A stretch of 64,000 bases of DNA from Streptomyces globosus (GTDB lineage: Bacteria > Actinomycetota > Actinomycetes > Streptomycetales > Streptomycetaceae), in NCBI RefSeq assembly GCF_003325375.1, contig NZ_CP030862.1:310001-374000 (forward strand). Direction: 5' to 3'. The notes under the pieces are model-generated. The model saw only the letters and a program-made list of their open reading frames with translations. It made no database searches and had not been told where the DNA came from. The position numbers and the translations under genes were made by a program. The stretch's first letter is position 1; each line of letters begins with the position of its first letter. Shown here in pieces: positions 27,322 through 36,650 of the stretch.

Positions 27322-27882
27322 GTGAACAAGAAGCTTGCGGCCGCGGTGTCCGGCTGTGCGGCGCTGGTGCTCGTGCTGTCCGGCTGCGGCGACGACGGCG
27401 ACGAGAAGGCCAACGCCTGGGCCAAGAAGGTCTGCGACGTCTGGGAGCCGCACCTGGACAAGGTCGAGAAGGCGAACGCTGAGATGAAGCGCGTCTCGTC
27501 ACAGGACAGCAAGTCCGACGAGGTCCAGAAGGTCGACTCCGCCGCCTTCCAGACGCAGGCCGACGCGTACACGGCGATGGCCAAGGCCCTGCGCGATGCC
27601 GGGGTCCCGCCCGTCAAGGACGGGCAGTCCACGCTCGACGCGTCGGCCGGCGGCTTCGAGTCGGCGGCCAAGGGCTACGCGGACGTGAAGACGAAGATCG
27701 ACGCGCTGGACGCGAAGGACCCGGCGAAGTTCGCCGACGGCCTCGAAGCGCTCAGCGCCGACATCGAGGCGGCGAACCAGGGCAGCAAGAACGCCTTCAA
27801 CGAGCTCAACGCGAGCGGCATGGCGAAGGCGTTGAACGCGCAGAAGGGCTGCAAGGTCGCGGCCCCCGCGCCGACGGGCTGA
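27322..27882 (+). CDS. Small lipoprotein of unknown function
   Basis: Protein of 186 residues. Signal peptide MNKKLAAAVSGCAALVLVLSGC with lipobox LSGC. The mature part is highly charged and probably all-helical, with two Cys (VCDVWEPHL near the start and KGCKVAAP at the end) that could form a disulfide. I recognise no family. GTG 27322 follows GAAGGGACC. The stop codon overlaps TGATCCACA, one base off a DnaA box. The gene lies between hppA and a methyltransferase, an order I recall from S. coelicolor. Confidence 0.82.
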   Translation: MNKKLAAAVSGCAALVLVLSGCGDDGDEKANAWAKKVCDVWEPHLDKVEKANAEMKRVSSQDSKSDEVQKVDSAAFQTQADAYTAMAKALRDAGVPPVKDGQSTLDASAGGFESAAKGYADVKTKIDALDAKDPAKFADGLEALSADIEAANQGSKNAFNELNASGMAKALNAQKGCKVAAPAPTG

Positions 27883-27989
27883 TCCACAGGGCCGCCGGAC
27901 CGCCGGGCAGCCCGCCCGGCGGACCCCGCCGCCCCGCCGCCCGGCCGCGTGCCGCACGGAACGGCGGCGCCGGCCGACACAATGGACGC

Positions 27990-29513
27990 GTGAGTACCTC
28001 CAGCCTCCCCACGCCCGACCGCGCCGCCGAACTCCGCACCGCGCTGCTCGCCGCCGGCTTCACCGCCGACGGGCTGCTCGACCTGCTCGGCGCCCCCGCC
28101 TACGCCGCCCTGGCCCGCAGCGAGACCGTGCCCGCCCTGCGCGCCGCCCGGAGCGCCGGCAGCAGCCCGCTGGCGAGCCTGGTCCGGCTGTTCCTGCTCC
28201 GGCAGACCGTGCCGGCCGCAGACGCCGCACGGGCGCTGCCCCTGGAGGCCGCGCTCGCCGACGGCTGGCTGCACCGCGCGGAGGAGGCCGGCGGCGGGGA
28301 CGCGGTCCGCGCCGCCGTCGACGTCCGCCCGTACGGCGGCCCGAACGGCGAGGACTGGTTCATCGTCTCCGACCTCGGCTGCGCGGTCGGCGGGGCCGGC
28401 GGGATCGGCTCGCGCGAGGAGGGCGTCGTCCTCGGCGTCGGCGGCGCCTCCACCACCCTCGCCGGGATCACCGTGCGCACCCCCGTCGGCAGCGCCCTCG
28501 ACCTCGGGACCGGATCCGGCATCCAGGCGCTGCACGCCGCCGGGCACGCCACCCGCGTCACCGCCACCGACGTCAACCCCCGCGCCCTGGAATTCACCCG
28601 GCTGACGCTCGCGCTGTCCGGGGCGCCGGAGGCCGAACTGCTCCTCGGGTCGCTGTTCGAGCCCGTCGGGGATGCCGCGTACGACCTCATCGTGTCCAAC
28701 CCGCCGTTCGTCATCTCCCCCGGCGCCCGGCTGACGTACCGGGACGGCGGCATGGGCGGCGACGACCTGTGCCGCACGCTCGTCCAGCAGGCCGGCGCGC
28801 ACCTCAACCCCGGCGGCTACGCGCAGTTCCTCGGCAACTGGCAGCACGTCGAGGGCGAGGACTGGCGCGACCGCGTCCGCTCCTGGGTGCCGCGCGGCTG
28901 CGACGCCTGGATCGTCCAGCGCGACGTCCAGGACGTGACCCAGTACGCCGAGCTGTGGCTGCGCGACGCGGGCGACCACCGCACCGCTCCGGACGAGTAC
29001 GCGCGCCGGTACGAGGAATGGCTCGACGAGTTCGAGGCCCGCAAGACCAAGGCGGTCGGCTTCGGGTGGATCACGCTGCGCCGCAGCGGCGCGCAGGAGC
29101 CGTCGATCGTGATCGAGGAGTGGCCCCACCCGGTGGAGCAGCCGCTCGGCGACGCGGTCGCCGCGCACTTCGCCCGCCAGGACTACCTGCGCGACCACGA
29201 CGACGCGGCCCTGCTGGAGGCCCGCTTCGTCCTGGCCGGCGAGGTCGTGCAGGAGCAGGTCGGGGCGCCCGGCGCGGAGGACCCCGAGCACGTGGTGCTG
29301 CGGCAGAACCGCGGCATGCGGCGGGCCACCAAGGTCGACACGGTCGGGGCCGGGTTCGCGGGCGTCTGCGACGGCTCGCTCAGCGCGGGCCGGATCCTCG
29401 ACGCGATCGCGCAGCTGGTGCAGGAGGATCCGGTGGGGCTGCGGGACCGGACCCCGGAGGCGATCCGGCTGCTCGTCGAACAGGGGTTCCTGGAGCCGGT
29501 CGCCGACCACTGA
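27990..29513 (+). CDS. Class I SAM-dependent methyltransferase
   Basis: Protein of 507 residues. An N-terminal helical domain of about 110 residues precedes a Rossmann methyltransferase with SALDLGTGSGIQAL (SAM site) and VSNPPFVISP (NPPF catalytic motif of N-methyltransferases acting on bases or Gln). A C-terminal extension of about 200 residues follows (EEWLDEFEARKTKAVGFGW onward). The NPPF motif links it to RlmG/PrmC-like rRNA or protein methyltransferases, but the target is unknown. GTG 27990 is the first start before the conserved region; the ribosome binding site is weak. Confidence 0.85.
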   Translation: MSTSSLPTPDRAAELRTALLAAGFTADGLLDLLGAPAYAALARSETVPALRAARSAGSSPLASLVRLFLLRQTVPAADAARALPLEAALADGWLHRAEEAGGGDAVRAAVDVRPYGGPNGEDWFIVSDLGCAVGGAGGIGSREEGVVLGVGGASTTLAGITVRTPVGSALDLGTGSGIQALHAAGHATRVTATDVNPRALEFTRLTLALSGAPEAELLLGSLFEPVGDAAYDLIVSNPPFVISPGARLTYRDGGMGGDDLCRTLVQQAGAHLNPGGYAQFLGNWQHVEGEDWRDRVRSWVPRGCDAWIVQRDVQDVTQYAELWLRDAGDHRTAPDEYARRYEEWLDEFEARKTKAVGFGWITLRRSGAQEPSIVIEEWPHPVEQPLGDAVAAHFARQDYLRDHDDAALLEARFVLAGEVVQEQVGAPGAEDPEHVVLRQNRGMRRATKVDTVGAGFAGVCDGSLSAGRILDAIAQLVQEDPVGLRDRTPEAIRLLVEQGFLEPVADH

Positions 29514-29651
29514 GCCGTCACCGGGGGTTCGCCCGCCGTTCCCCCGCGGCTGGCAGGCTCCCCGGCGGAAGGGCGCACGGCCGCAGGGGCCCCGGGGTAC
29601 CGGGGGGACGCCGGGGCCCCGGGGCGGCCTTGCGACGATGGGGGGAACGGC

Positions 29652-29849
29652 ATGGAGCGCGGTCCGGCGGTGTTCGCGGCAGCGGTGTTCCTGCTGTACG
29701 GGACGGCCCTGCTGGCCTGGACGGGGGCGTGCGTACGCCGCGGTGCGCCGGTCGCCGAGGGCGTGCGCCCCTCGCTCGCCCTCCCGGCGGCTCTGCTCGG
29801 CGCGGCGGTGTCGCTGGGCCTCGGGGCGTGGTGCCTCGCACATCTCTGA
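29652..29849 (+). CDS. Small membrane protein of unknown function
   Basis: Protein of 65 residues with two hydrophobic segments (AVFAAAVFLLYGTALLAW and LPAALLGAAVSLGLGAWCLA) joined by a short polar loop. A GGGGGGAAC ribosome binding site lies 6 bp before the ATG. No family recognised. It is probably read from the methyltransferase transcript or its own promoter; topA begins 268 bp later. Confidence 0.65.
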   Translation: MERGPAVFAAAVFLLYGTALLAWTGACVRRGAPVAEGVRPSLALPAALLGAAVSLGLGAWCLAHL

Positions 29850-30117
29850 CCCGGGCCGCTCCGCCGGCCGCGGCTCTCGGGGCAAAGCCGGACGTCAGGA
29901 CGGGTGCGGGGGCGGGGCCAGACGGCCCCCTGGCCACTCGGGCCGGTGATCGGGACGGGTCCGGCGGGGTATCCGGGCGGCAGAAATGGCACTAGTCGGG
30001 TTACCGTTCGAGTGGCCGTTGCGGGCTTGTGCCGTTTGACACGGGGGCGGGTTGTACCGTCACACTCCGCAGCGTCGCCGTACTGCGACCGAGTGCCGAC
30101 CGGAGAGAAGAGCCAAG

Positions 30118-32958
30118 TTGTCCCCGACTAGCGAGACCGCACAGGGCGGCCGCCGACTCGTCATCGTCGAGTCCCCTGCCAAGGCGAAGACGATCAAGGG
30201 CTACCTCGGCCCGGGATACGTCGTCGAGGCGAGCGTCGGGCACATCCGCGACCTCCCGAACGGCGCCGCGGAGGTACCCGAGAAGTACACGGGCGAGGTG
30301 CGCCGCCTCGGCGTGGACGTCGAGCACGACTTCCAGCCGATCTACGTCGTCAACGCCGACAAGAAGGCCCAGGTCAGGAAGCTCAAGGAGCTGCTGGCCG
30401 AATCCGACGAGCTCTTCCTGGCCACCGATGAGGACCGCGAGGGCGAGGCCATCGCGTGGCACCTCCAGGAGGTCCTCAAGCCCAAGGTCCCCGTCCACCG
30501 CATGGTCTTCCACGAGATCACCAAGGACGCGATCCGCGACGCCGTCGCCAACCCGCGCGAGCTGAACCAGCGCATGGTCGACGCCCAGGAGACCCGCCGC
30601 ATCCTCGACCGGCTCTACGGCTACGAGGTCTCCCCGGTGCTGTGGAAGAAGGTCATGCCGAAGCTGTCGGCGGGCCGCGTGCAGTCCGTGGCCACCCGCC
30701 TCGTCGTCGAGCGCGAGCGCGAGCGCATCGCCTTCCGCTCCGCCGAGTACTGGGACCTGACCGGCACCTTCTCGACCGGCCGGGCCGGCGACCCGTCCGA
30801 CCCGTCCACCCTCGTCGCACGCCTGAACACCGTCGACGGCAAGCGCGTCGCCCAGGGCCGCGACTTCGGTGCGAACGGACAGCTGAAGAACCCCGAGGTG
30901 CTCCACCTCGACGAGGCGAACGCGCGCGCCCTGGCCGCCGCCCTCGCGGACAGCTCCTTCGCGGTCCGCTCGGTCGAGTCCAAGCCGTACCGCCGCTCCC
31001 CGTACGCCCCGTTCCGTACGACGACGCTCCAGCAGGAGGCCTCGCGCAAGCTCGGCTTCGGGGCGAAGGCGACCATGCAGGTGGCGCAGAAGCTGTACGA
31101 GAACGGCTTCATCACCTACATGCGAACCGACTCCACGACGCTGTCCGACACGGCCGTGGCCGCGGCCCGGGCGCAGGTCACGCAGCTGTACGGGGCCGAC
31201 TACCTGCCGGAGAAGGCGCGCGTCTACGCGGGCAAGGTCAAGAACGCGCAGGAGGCGCACGAGGCGATCCGCCCCTCGGGTGATCGTTTCCGCACGCCTG
31301 CCGAGACCGGTCTGACCGGCGACCAGTTCCGGCTCTACGAGCTGATCTGGAAGCGGACCGTCGCCTCCCAGATGAAGGACGCGACCGGCAACTCGGTCAC
31401 CGTCAGGATCGGCGGCACGGCCCGCGACGGCCGGGACGCCGAGTTCACCGCCTCCGGCAAGACCATCACCTTCCACGGCTTCATGAAGGCGTACGTCGAG
31501 GGCGCGGACGACCCGAACGCCGAGCTCGACGACCGCGAGCGGCGCCTGCCGCAGGTCGCCGAGGGCGACGCGCTCGCCGCCGACGAGATCACCGCGGACG
31601 GCCACGCCACCAAGCCGCCGGCCCGCTACACCGAGGCCTCGCTGGTCAAGGAGCTCGAGGAGCGCGAGATCGGCCGCCCGTCGACGTACGCGTCGATCAT
31701 CGGCACGATCCTCGACCGCGGCTACGTCTTCAAGAAGGGCACGGCCCTCGTGCCGTCCTTCCTGTCGTTCGCCGTGGTCAACCTGCTGGAGAAGCACTTC
31801 GGCCGGCTCGTCGACTACGACTTCACCGCCAAGATGGAGGACGACCTCGACCGCATCGCCCGCGGCGAGGCCCAGGCCGTGCCGTGGCTCAAGCGCTTCT
31901 ACTTCGGCTCCGAGGAGGCCTCGGGCATCGTGCCCGCCGACGGCGACCACCTCGGCGGCCTGAAGGAGCTCGTCACCGACCTCGGCGCGATCGACGCCCG
32001 GGAGATCTCCTCCTTCCCGGTCGGCGAGGGCATCGTGCTGCGCGTCGGCCGCTACGGGCCGTACGTGGAGCGCGGCGAGAAGGACGCCGAGGGCCACCAG
32101 CGGGCCGACGTGCCCGACGACCTCGCCCCGGACGAGCTGACGGTCGCCTACGCGGAGGAGCTCTTCGCCAAGCCGAGCGGAGAGTTCCAGCTGGGCGCCG
32201 ACCCGGTCAGCGGCAACCAGATCGTCGCCAAGGACGGCCGGTACGGGCCGTACGTGACCGAGGTCCTGCCCGAGGGCACCCCCAAGACCGGCAAGAACGC
32301 GGTCAAGCCGCGCACCGCCTCGCTGTTCAAGTCGATGTCCCTGGACACGGTCACCCTCGACGACGCGCTGAAGCTGATGTCGCTGCCGCGCGTCGTGGGC
32401 ACCGATGCCGAGGGCGTGGAGATCACCGCCCAGAACGGCCGGTACGGCCCGTACCTGAAGAAGGGGACGGACTCGCGGTCGCTGGAGTCGGAGGAGCAGC
32501 TCTTCACGATCACGCTCGACGAGGCGCTGGCGATCTACGCCCAGCCCAAGGTCCGCGGGCGGGCGGCGGCCAAGCCCCCGCTGAAGGAGCTGGGCACCGA
32601 CCCCGTCAGCGAGCGGCCGGTCGTCGTCAAGGACGGCCGCTTCGGCCCGTACGTGACGGACGGCGAGACGAACGCGACGCTGCGGCGCGACGACGACGTG
32701 GAGACGATCACGCCCGAGCGCGGCTACGAGCTGCTCGCCGAGAAGCGGGCGAAGGGGCCGGCGAAGAAGACGGCCAAGAAGGCGACGGCCGCGAAGAAGG
32801 CCCCGGCGAAGAAGGCGACGGCCGCGAAGAAGACCGCCGCCAAGAAGACCTCGGCGGCCAAGACGACGACGGCGAAGAAGACGGCTGCGAAGAAGACGGC
32901 CACCGCGAAGGCCGCGGCTGCGAAGACGACGGCAGCGGCGGCCCCGGCCGAGGAGTAG
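30118..32958 (+). CDS. topA: DNA topoisomerase I
   Basis: Type IA topoisomerase of 946 residues that relaxes negative supercoils. RRLVIVESPAKAKTIKGYLG begins the Toprim domain (DEDREGEAIAWH holds the acidic residues). Catalytic Tyr334 lies in FITYMRTDST. Several C-terminal repeats (NGRYGPYLK, DGRFGPYV) replace zinc fingers. The last 70 or so residues are a Lys/Ala-rich tail (KKATAAKKAPAKKATAAKK), a Streptomyces feature reported to raise processivity. TTG 30118 follows GAGAGAAGAG and gives the N-terminus I recall in relatives. TTGACA at 30036-30041 may be the -35 box; no good -10 is seen at normal spacing. Confidence 0.97.
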   Translation: MSPTSETAQGGRRLVIVESPAKAKTIKGYLGPGYVVEASVGHIRDLPNGAAEVPEKYTGEVRRLGVDVEHDFQPIYVVNADKKAQVRKLKELLAESDELFLATDEDREGEAIAWHLQEVLKPKVPVHRMVFHEITKDAIRDAVANPRELNQRMVDAQETRRILDRLYGYEVSPVLWKKVMPKLSAGRVQSVATRLVVERERERIAFRSAEYWDLTGTFSTGRAGDPSDPSTLVARLNTVDGKRVAQGRDFGANGQLKNPEVLHLDEANARALAAALADSSFAVRSVESKPYRRSPYAPFRTTTLQQEASRKLGFGAKATMQVAQKLYENGFITYMRTDSTTLSDTAVAAARAQVTQLYGADYLPEKARVYAGKVKNAQEAHEAIRPSGDRFRTPAETGLTGDQFRLYELIWKRTVASQMKDATGNSVTVRIGGTARDGRDAEFTASGKTITFHGFMKAYVEGADDPNAELDDRERRLPQVAEGDALAADEITADGHATKPPARYTEASLVKELEEREIGRPSTYASIIGTILDRGYVFKKGTALVPSFLSFAVVNLLEKHFGRLVDYDFTAKMEDDLDRIARGEAQAVPWLKRFYFGSEEASGIVPADGDHLGGLKELVTDLGAIDAREISSFPVGEGIVLRVGRYGPYVERGEKDAEGHQRADVPDDLAPDELTVAYAEELFAKPSGEFQLGADPVSGNQIVAKDGRYGPYVTEVLPEGTPKTGKNAVKPRTASLFKSMSLDTVTLDDALKLMSLPRVVGTDAEGVEITAQNGRYGPYLKKGTDSRSLESEEQLFTITLDEALAIYAQPKVRGRAAAKPPLKELGTDPVSERPVVVKDGRFGPYVTDGETNATLRRDDDVETITPERGYELLAEKRAKGPAKKTAKKATAAKKAPAKKATAAKKTAAKKTSAAKTTTAKKTAAKKTATAKAAAAKTTAAAAPAEE

Positions 32959-32962
32959 GCGG

Positions 32963-33002
32963 GACCTCGGGACCTCAGGATCTCAGAACCTCAGGACCTC
33001 AG
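32963..33002. repeat. Five tandem 8-bp repeats after topA
   Basis: Five consecutive octamers: GACCTCGG, GACCTCAG, GATCTCAG, AACCTCAG, GACCTCAG, starting 5 bp after the topA stop. The 8-bp period shows they are a microsatellite-like array, not codons. No hairpin forms. Confidence 0.85.
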
Positions 33003-33131
33003 GGTCCGGCGGGGCGGTACCGGCGCGAGCGCGCGGGGTACCGTCCCGCCGCGCGTCCGGGCCCGGCCGGGAGCCGGCCCTGCAGGCGGTGCAGGAGGGT
33101 TCGGAGGGGCGCGGGGCGGGGGCCGCCGGGG

Positions 33132-33140
33132 TTGTCCACA
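33132..33140 (+). promoter_or_regulatory. Consensus DnaA box upstream of tmk
   Basis: TTGTCCACA is an exact match to the Streptomyces DnaA box. It lies 41 bp before the tmk start, in the expected promoter or leader. Whether DnaA binds a single box here is unknown. Confidence 0.4.
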
Positions 33141-33180
33141 GGCCTCCGCAGCCGTCCGGCGCAGCGGATAGGCTGGGCGG

Positions 33181-36100
33181 ATGACGCGAGCCGAGCAGCC
33201 GACTGGCGTGACCGCCCCCGTGAACCCCTCCTACGACGAAGCCCTCGCCGCGGACTCCCGCGAGCGGGCGGTGCGCGCCCTGCTGCGCACACCCCGGCTG
33301 CGGCGGCTGTGGAGCGCCCAGCTCGTGAGCGGCATCGGCGACGCCCTCGCCCTGCTGGTCCTGGTGCTGCTGGCCTTCCAGACCGGCGTCTCCCAGGAGG
33401 TGTTCGGCGGCGGCTACCGCGGCTGGGCCCTGACCATCGCGGCCGTCTTCGGCGTCCGCATCGCCGCGACCCTGCTCTTCGGCGCCGTCCTGCTCGGCCC
33501 GCTCGCGGGGCTCATCGCCCCCGGCGGCAAGCTCGACCGCCGCTGGACCATGATCGCGGCCGACGGGATCCGGATCGGGCTGTTCGTCGTCGCCCCGCTG
33601 TGGCTCGACTGGATCCCGGCGCACGCGCTGACCGCGCTGCTCGCCACCGTCTTCGTCGCCGGCGCCGCCGAGCGGCTGTGGACCACGGCCAAGGACAGCG
33701 CCGCCCCCGGCCTGCTGCCCGCCGCGCCGCCCGAGGGCGCCGCCGTACGGCCGCTGCCCGACCACCTGGACGCGCTGCGCCGGCTCACCCTGCGCACCTC
33801 GTTCGCCGCGATGCCCGCCGCCGCGGCCGTGCTGCTCGCCGCCACCCTGATCGGCAAGGCGCTCGCCCTCGGCGTGGACTGGCTCGCCGCGAACCAGGCC
33901 GCCCTCGGCTCGTACGTGGCGGCCGGACTGTTCGCCGCGTCCCTGTCGCTGCTCGTCCCGCTGGTCCTGCCCGAGAGCCGGACCCCGCGGCCGCGCTCGC
34001 CGCTGGAAGGGCTGCGCGCCCCCAAGGCGGGGGACCGGCCCGACAAGGGGCGTACCGGTTCCATCCCGCTGTTCGTCCTGGCCTGCGCGGCCGTCGCCGG
34101 AGCCGTGTCCGGTGCCGCGGCCGTCGCCGTGCTCCACGCGTACGACCTCGGCGGCGGTCCCGCCACCTTCGCGCTGCTCGTCCTGGCCCTGCTCGGCGGC
34201 ACCGCCGCCGGCATCCGCGCCACCCAGGCCGGGAAGGTGCTGCCCGCCCTGTCCCGGCGCCGCCTGCTGGCCCTCGCCACGGCGGTCGCGGGCGCCGCGC
34301 TGCTGCTGAGCGGCCTGGTGCCCGACACCGCGACCGTGCTGCTGCTGTCGCTGCTCGCCGGCACCGCCGCAGGCGTCGCCGCGAACACCGGGCACACCCT
34401 GCTGGACCAGGAGACCGAGGAGCTCCGCCGCGGCCGCGTCACCGAGCACCTGCAGGCCGTCGTACGGGTCGCGGTCGGCCTCGGGGCGCTCCTCGCCCCC
34501 GTCGTGGCGGCCGGCATCGGCCCCCACCGGCTGACCGCCGGCGAGCTGGTGTTCCGGCACGGCGGCGCGGCGTACACGCTGATGCTCGTCGGCGTCCTGC
34601 TCCTGCCGGTCGCCGTGATCGTGCTCGCCAAGGCCGACGACCGGGGCGGCGTACCCCTGCGCCGCGACCTGCGCGACGCGCTGCGCGGCGGGGAGCCGCT
34701 CCAGGCCCCGGCCGGCTCCGGGTTCTTCATCGCCCTCGAAGGCGGTGACGGCGCCGGCAAGTCCACCCAGGTCCAGGCCCTGGCCGAGTGGATACGGGGC
34801 AAGGGCCACGAGGTCGTCGTGACGCGCGAGCCGGGCGCCACCCCGGTCGGCAAGCGCCTGCGCTCGATCCTGCTCGACGTCTCCTCCGCCGGGCTGTCGA
34901 ACCGGGCCGAGGCCCTGCTGTACGCCGCCGACCGCGCCGAGCACGTCGACACCGTGGTCCGGCCCGCCCTGGAGCGCGGCGCCGTCGTCATCAGCGACCG
35001 CTACATCGACTCCTCCGTGGCCTACCAGGGCGCCGGCCGGGACCTGTCCCCGACCGAGATCGCCCGTATCTCGCGCTGGGCGACCGACGGGCTCGTCCCC
35101 CACCTGACCGTGCTGCTCGACGTCTCCCCGGAGACCGCCCGCGAGCGGTTCACCGAAGCCCCCGACCGGCTGGAGTCGGAGCCCGCCGAGTTCCACCAGC
35201 GGGTCCGGGCCGGCTTCCTCACCCTGGCCGCGGCCGACCCCGGCCGCTACCTCGTCGTCGACGCCGGGCAGGACCCCGACTCGGTGGCCACCGTCGTACG
35301 CCACCGCCTGGACCGGATGCTCCCGCTCTCCGAGGCGGAGGAGGCCGCCCGGGCCGAGGCGCGCCGCAAGGCCGAGGAGGAGGCGCGGCGCCGCGCCGAG
35401 GAGGAGGCTGCCCGCAAGGCAGAGGAGGAGCGGCAGCGCGCCGAGGAGGAGGCCCGCCGGGCCCGCGAGGCCGAGGAAGCCCGCCTCCGGGCCGAGGCGG
35501 AGCTCGCCGAGGCGCGCCGGATCGCCGAGGAGGCCGCCGCACGCCAGGCCGAGGAGGAGGCGCGCGCCCGCGCCGAGGCCGAACGGCTGCGCGCCGAGGC
35601 CGAGGCGAAGGCCCGCGCCGCCGAGCAGGAGCGGCTGCGCCGCGAGGCGGAGGAGGAGGCCCGGCTGCGCGCCGAGGCCGAGGAGCGGCGCCGGGAGAAG
35701 CAGCGGCGCGCCGAGGAGGCGCTGTTGAAGGCCGAGGAGGCGCGCCGGCTGGCGGAGGCCCAGGCGGCCGCCGCCGCGGCGGAAGCGGCCCGCAAGGCCG
35801 CGGCGGCCCCGCGGGTCTCCATGACCAAGGAGCCGCACCCGGACGACGCGGTGACGGTCGAGACGCCGGTGGTCCGGCCGCCGGTGGAGAAGCGGGTCGT
35901 CCGCCCGGACGACGTGACGCAGACGGTGCCGATGCCGAAGGCGGACCCGGCCGGGCCCGCCGCCGACCGGGTCGACCCGGCGGCCGAGACCTCCGTACTG
36001 CCGCCTGTGCCGGCCTCCGACCCGGCCGACGAGACGGCTGTCCTGCCGCCCGTACGCCCGGACGCGCCCCGGCCGCGCCCCCAGGCGCACTCGGCGGTCA

Positions 36101-36354
36101 GGCCCACGGCCCGGCGCCCCGACCGCGACCCGGCGGACCGGGTCCCGCCGGGCATCTTCCGGGACTCCGACGACGACGTGACCCGCGAACTGCCGCTCCT
36201 CGACGAAGCGGGCCGGCCGCGCGCCGCACGCCCGTCGTGGGCGCAGGACGCCGCCGGGGACGACGACATGCCGACCCTGGCGGACGAACTGCTCGGCCCG
36301 CGCCACGACGACGAAGACGACGAAGACGACGAGAACGGCCGCCGCCGCCACTGA
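33181..36354 (+). CDS. tmk: Thymidylate kinase fused to an MFS-like membrane domain and a long coiled coil
   Basis: Protein of 1057 residues, about five times a normal Tmk. Residues 40-495: MFS-like membrane domain with about 10-12 hydrophobic helices. Residues 511-718: complete dTMP kinase, P-loop GGDGAGKST from Gly521, SDRYIDSS with Asp606. Residues 719-877: highly charged Glu/Ala/Arg helix (AEEEARRRAEEEAARKAEEE style) that should form a coiled coil. Residues 878-1057: Pro-rich, disordered, ending in an acidic run (DDEDDEDDE). The kinase is needed for dTTP; the fusion would tether it to the membrane. ATG 33181 is the first start before the helices. It lies between topA and the delta' gene. 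Confidence 0.92.
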   Translation: MTRAEQPTGVTAPVNPSYDEALAADSRERAVRALLRTPRLRRLWSAQLVSGIGDALALLVLVLLAFQTGVSQEVFGGGYRGWALTIAAVFGVRIAATLLFGAVLLGPLAGLIAPGGKLDRRWTMIAADGIRIGLFVVAPLWLDWIPAHALTALLATVFVAGAAERLWTTAKDSAAPGLLPAAPPEGAAVRPLPDHLDALRRLTLRTSFAAMPAAAAVLLAATLIGKALALGVDWLAANQAALGSYVAAGLFAASLSLLVPLVLPESRTPRPRSPLEGLRAPKAGDRPDKGRTGSIPLFVLACAAVAGAVSGAAAVAVLHAYDLGGGPATFALLVLALLGGTAAGIRATQAGKVLPALSRRRLLALATAVAGAALLLSGLVPDTATVLLLSLLAGTAAGVAANTGHTLLDQETEELRRGRVTEHLQAVVRVAVGLGALLAPVVAAGIGPHRLTAGELVFRHGGAAYTLMLVGVLLLPVAVIVLAKADDRGGVPLRRDLRDALRGGEPLQAPAGSGFFIALEGGDGAGKSTQVQALAEWIRGKGHEVVVTREPGATPVGKRLRSILLDVSSAGLSNRAEALLYAADRAEHVDTVVRPALERGAVVISDRYIDSSVAYQGAGRDLSPTEIARISRWATDGLVPHLTVLLDVSPETARERFTEAPDRLESEPAEFHQRVRAGFLTLAAADPGRYLVVDAGQDPDSVATVVRHRLDRMLPLSEAEEAARAEARRKAEEEARRRAEEEAARKAEEERQRAEEEARRAREAEEARLRAEAELAEARRIAEEAAARQAEEEARARAEAERLRAEAEAKARAAEQERLRREAEEEARLRAEAEERRREKQRRAEEALLKAEEARRLAEAQAAAAAAEAARKAAAAPRVSMTKEPHPDDAVTVETPVVRPPVEKRVVRPDDVTQTVPMPKADPAGPAADRVDPAAETSVLPPVPASDPADETAVLPPVRPDAPRPRPQAHSAVRPTARRPDRDPADRVPPGIFRDSDDDVTRELPLLDEAGRPRAARPSWAQDAAGDDDMPTLADELLGPRHDDEDDEDDENGRRRH

Positions 36355-36650
36355 CCGGGCAGCACGCAGGCCACGGAGGTGCCCGCGCGCTCGGCCATGC
36401 CGGCGCCGGGAGGCGCCCGGGGCACCCGCAGGTGGGGGTGGAGGCGCCCGGCTCCGAACCCGGGACGGCGGCCGGTCCCGGTCGCGGTGCCTGGCCGGCA
36501 CCGGGCCGGGCAGCCGGCAGGGACCCGGCGTGTGGTCGGGACTGTCGGCGGCTGGCGTCACACTGGAGGGCGCACGCGCCGGGCCGGCGGCGGCCGTGCG
36601 GCCGGCATGGCGGATGGCACATGAGCAGTACCTGGAAGGCGGTGGGCGGG
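36355..36650. other. Intergenic region between tmk and the delta' gene
   Basis: Nearly 300 bp of GC-rich sequence. An open frame at 36379-36624 has no ribosome binding site and random Arg/Gly/Pro content. I see no strong terminator or promoter. An ATG at 36621 is in frame with the delta' gene and could extend it by ten residues. Confidence 0.5.

Noticed and set aside
27880..27888. TGATCCACA as a third DnaA site
   Set aside because: One mismatch, overlaps a stop codon and is 100 bp from the next start; too weak alone.
30001..32097. Open frame of about 700 codons antisense to topA
   Set aside because: Same shadow effect; no start signals and no recognisable protein.
32758..32940. Repetitive AAGAAG-rich DNA at the 3' end of topA
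   Set aside because: It codes for the Lys/Ala tail of topoisomerase I; it is a protein feature, not a DNA repeat element.
35335..35810. Dense GAGGCCGAGG-like repeats
   Set aside because: They encode the Glu/Ala/Arg coiled coil of the Tmk fusion and vary in frame with codon structure.
36379..36624. Open frame of 81 codons before the delta' gene
   Set aside because: Arg/Gly/Pro-rich with no binding site or hydrophobic pattern.
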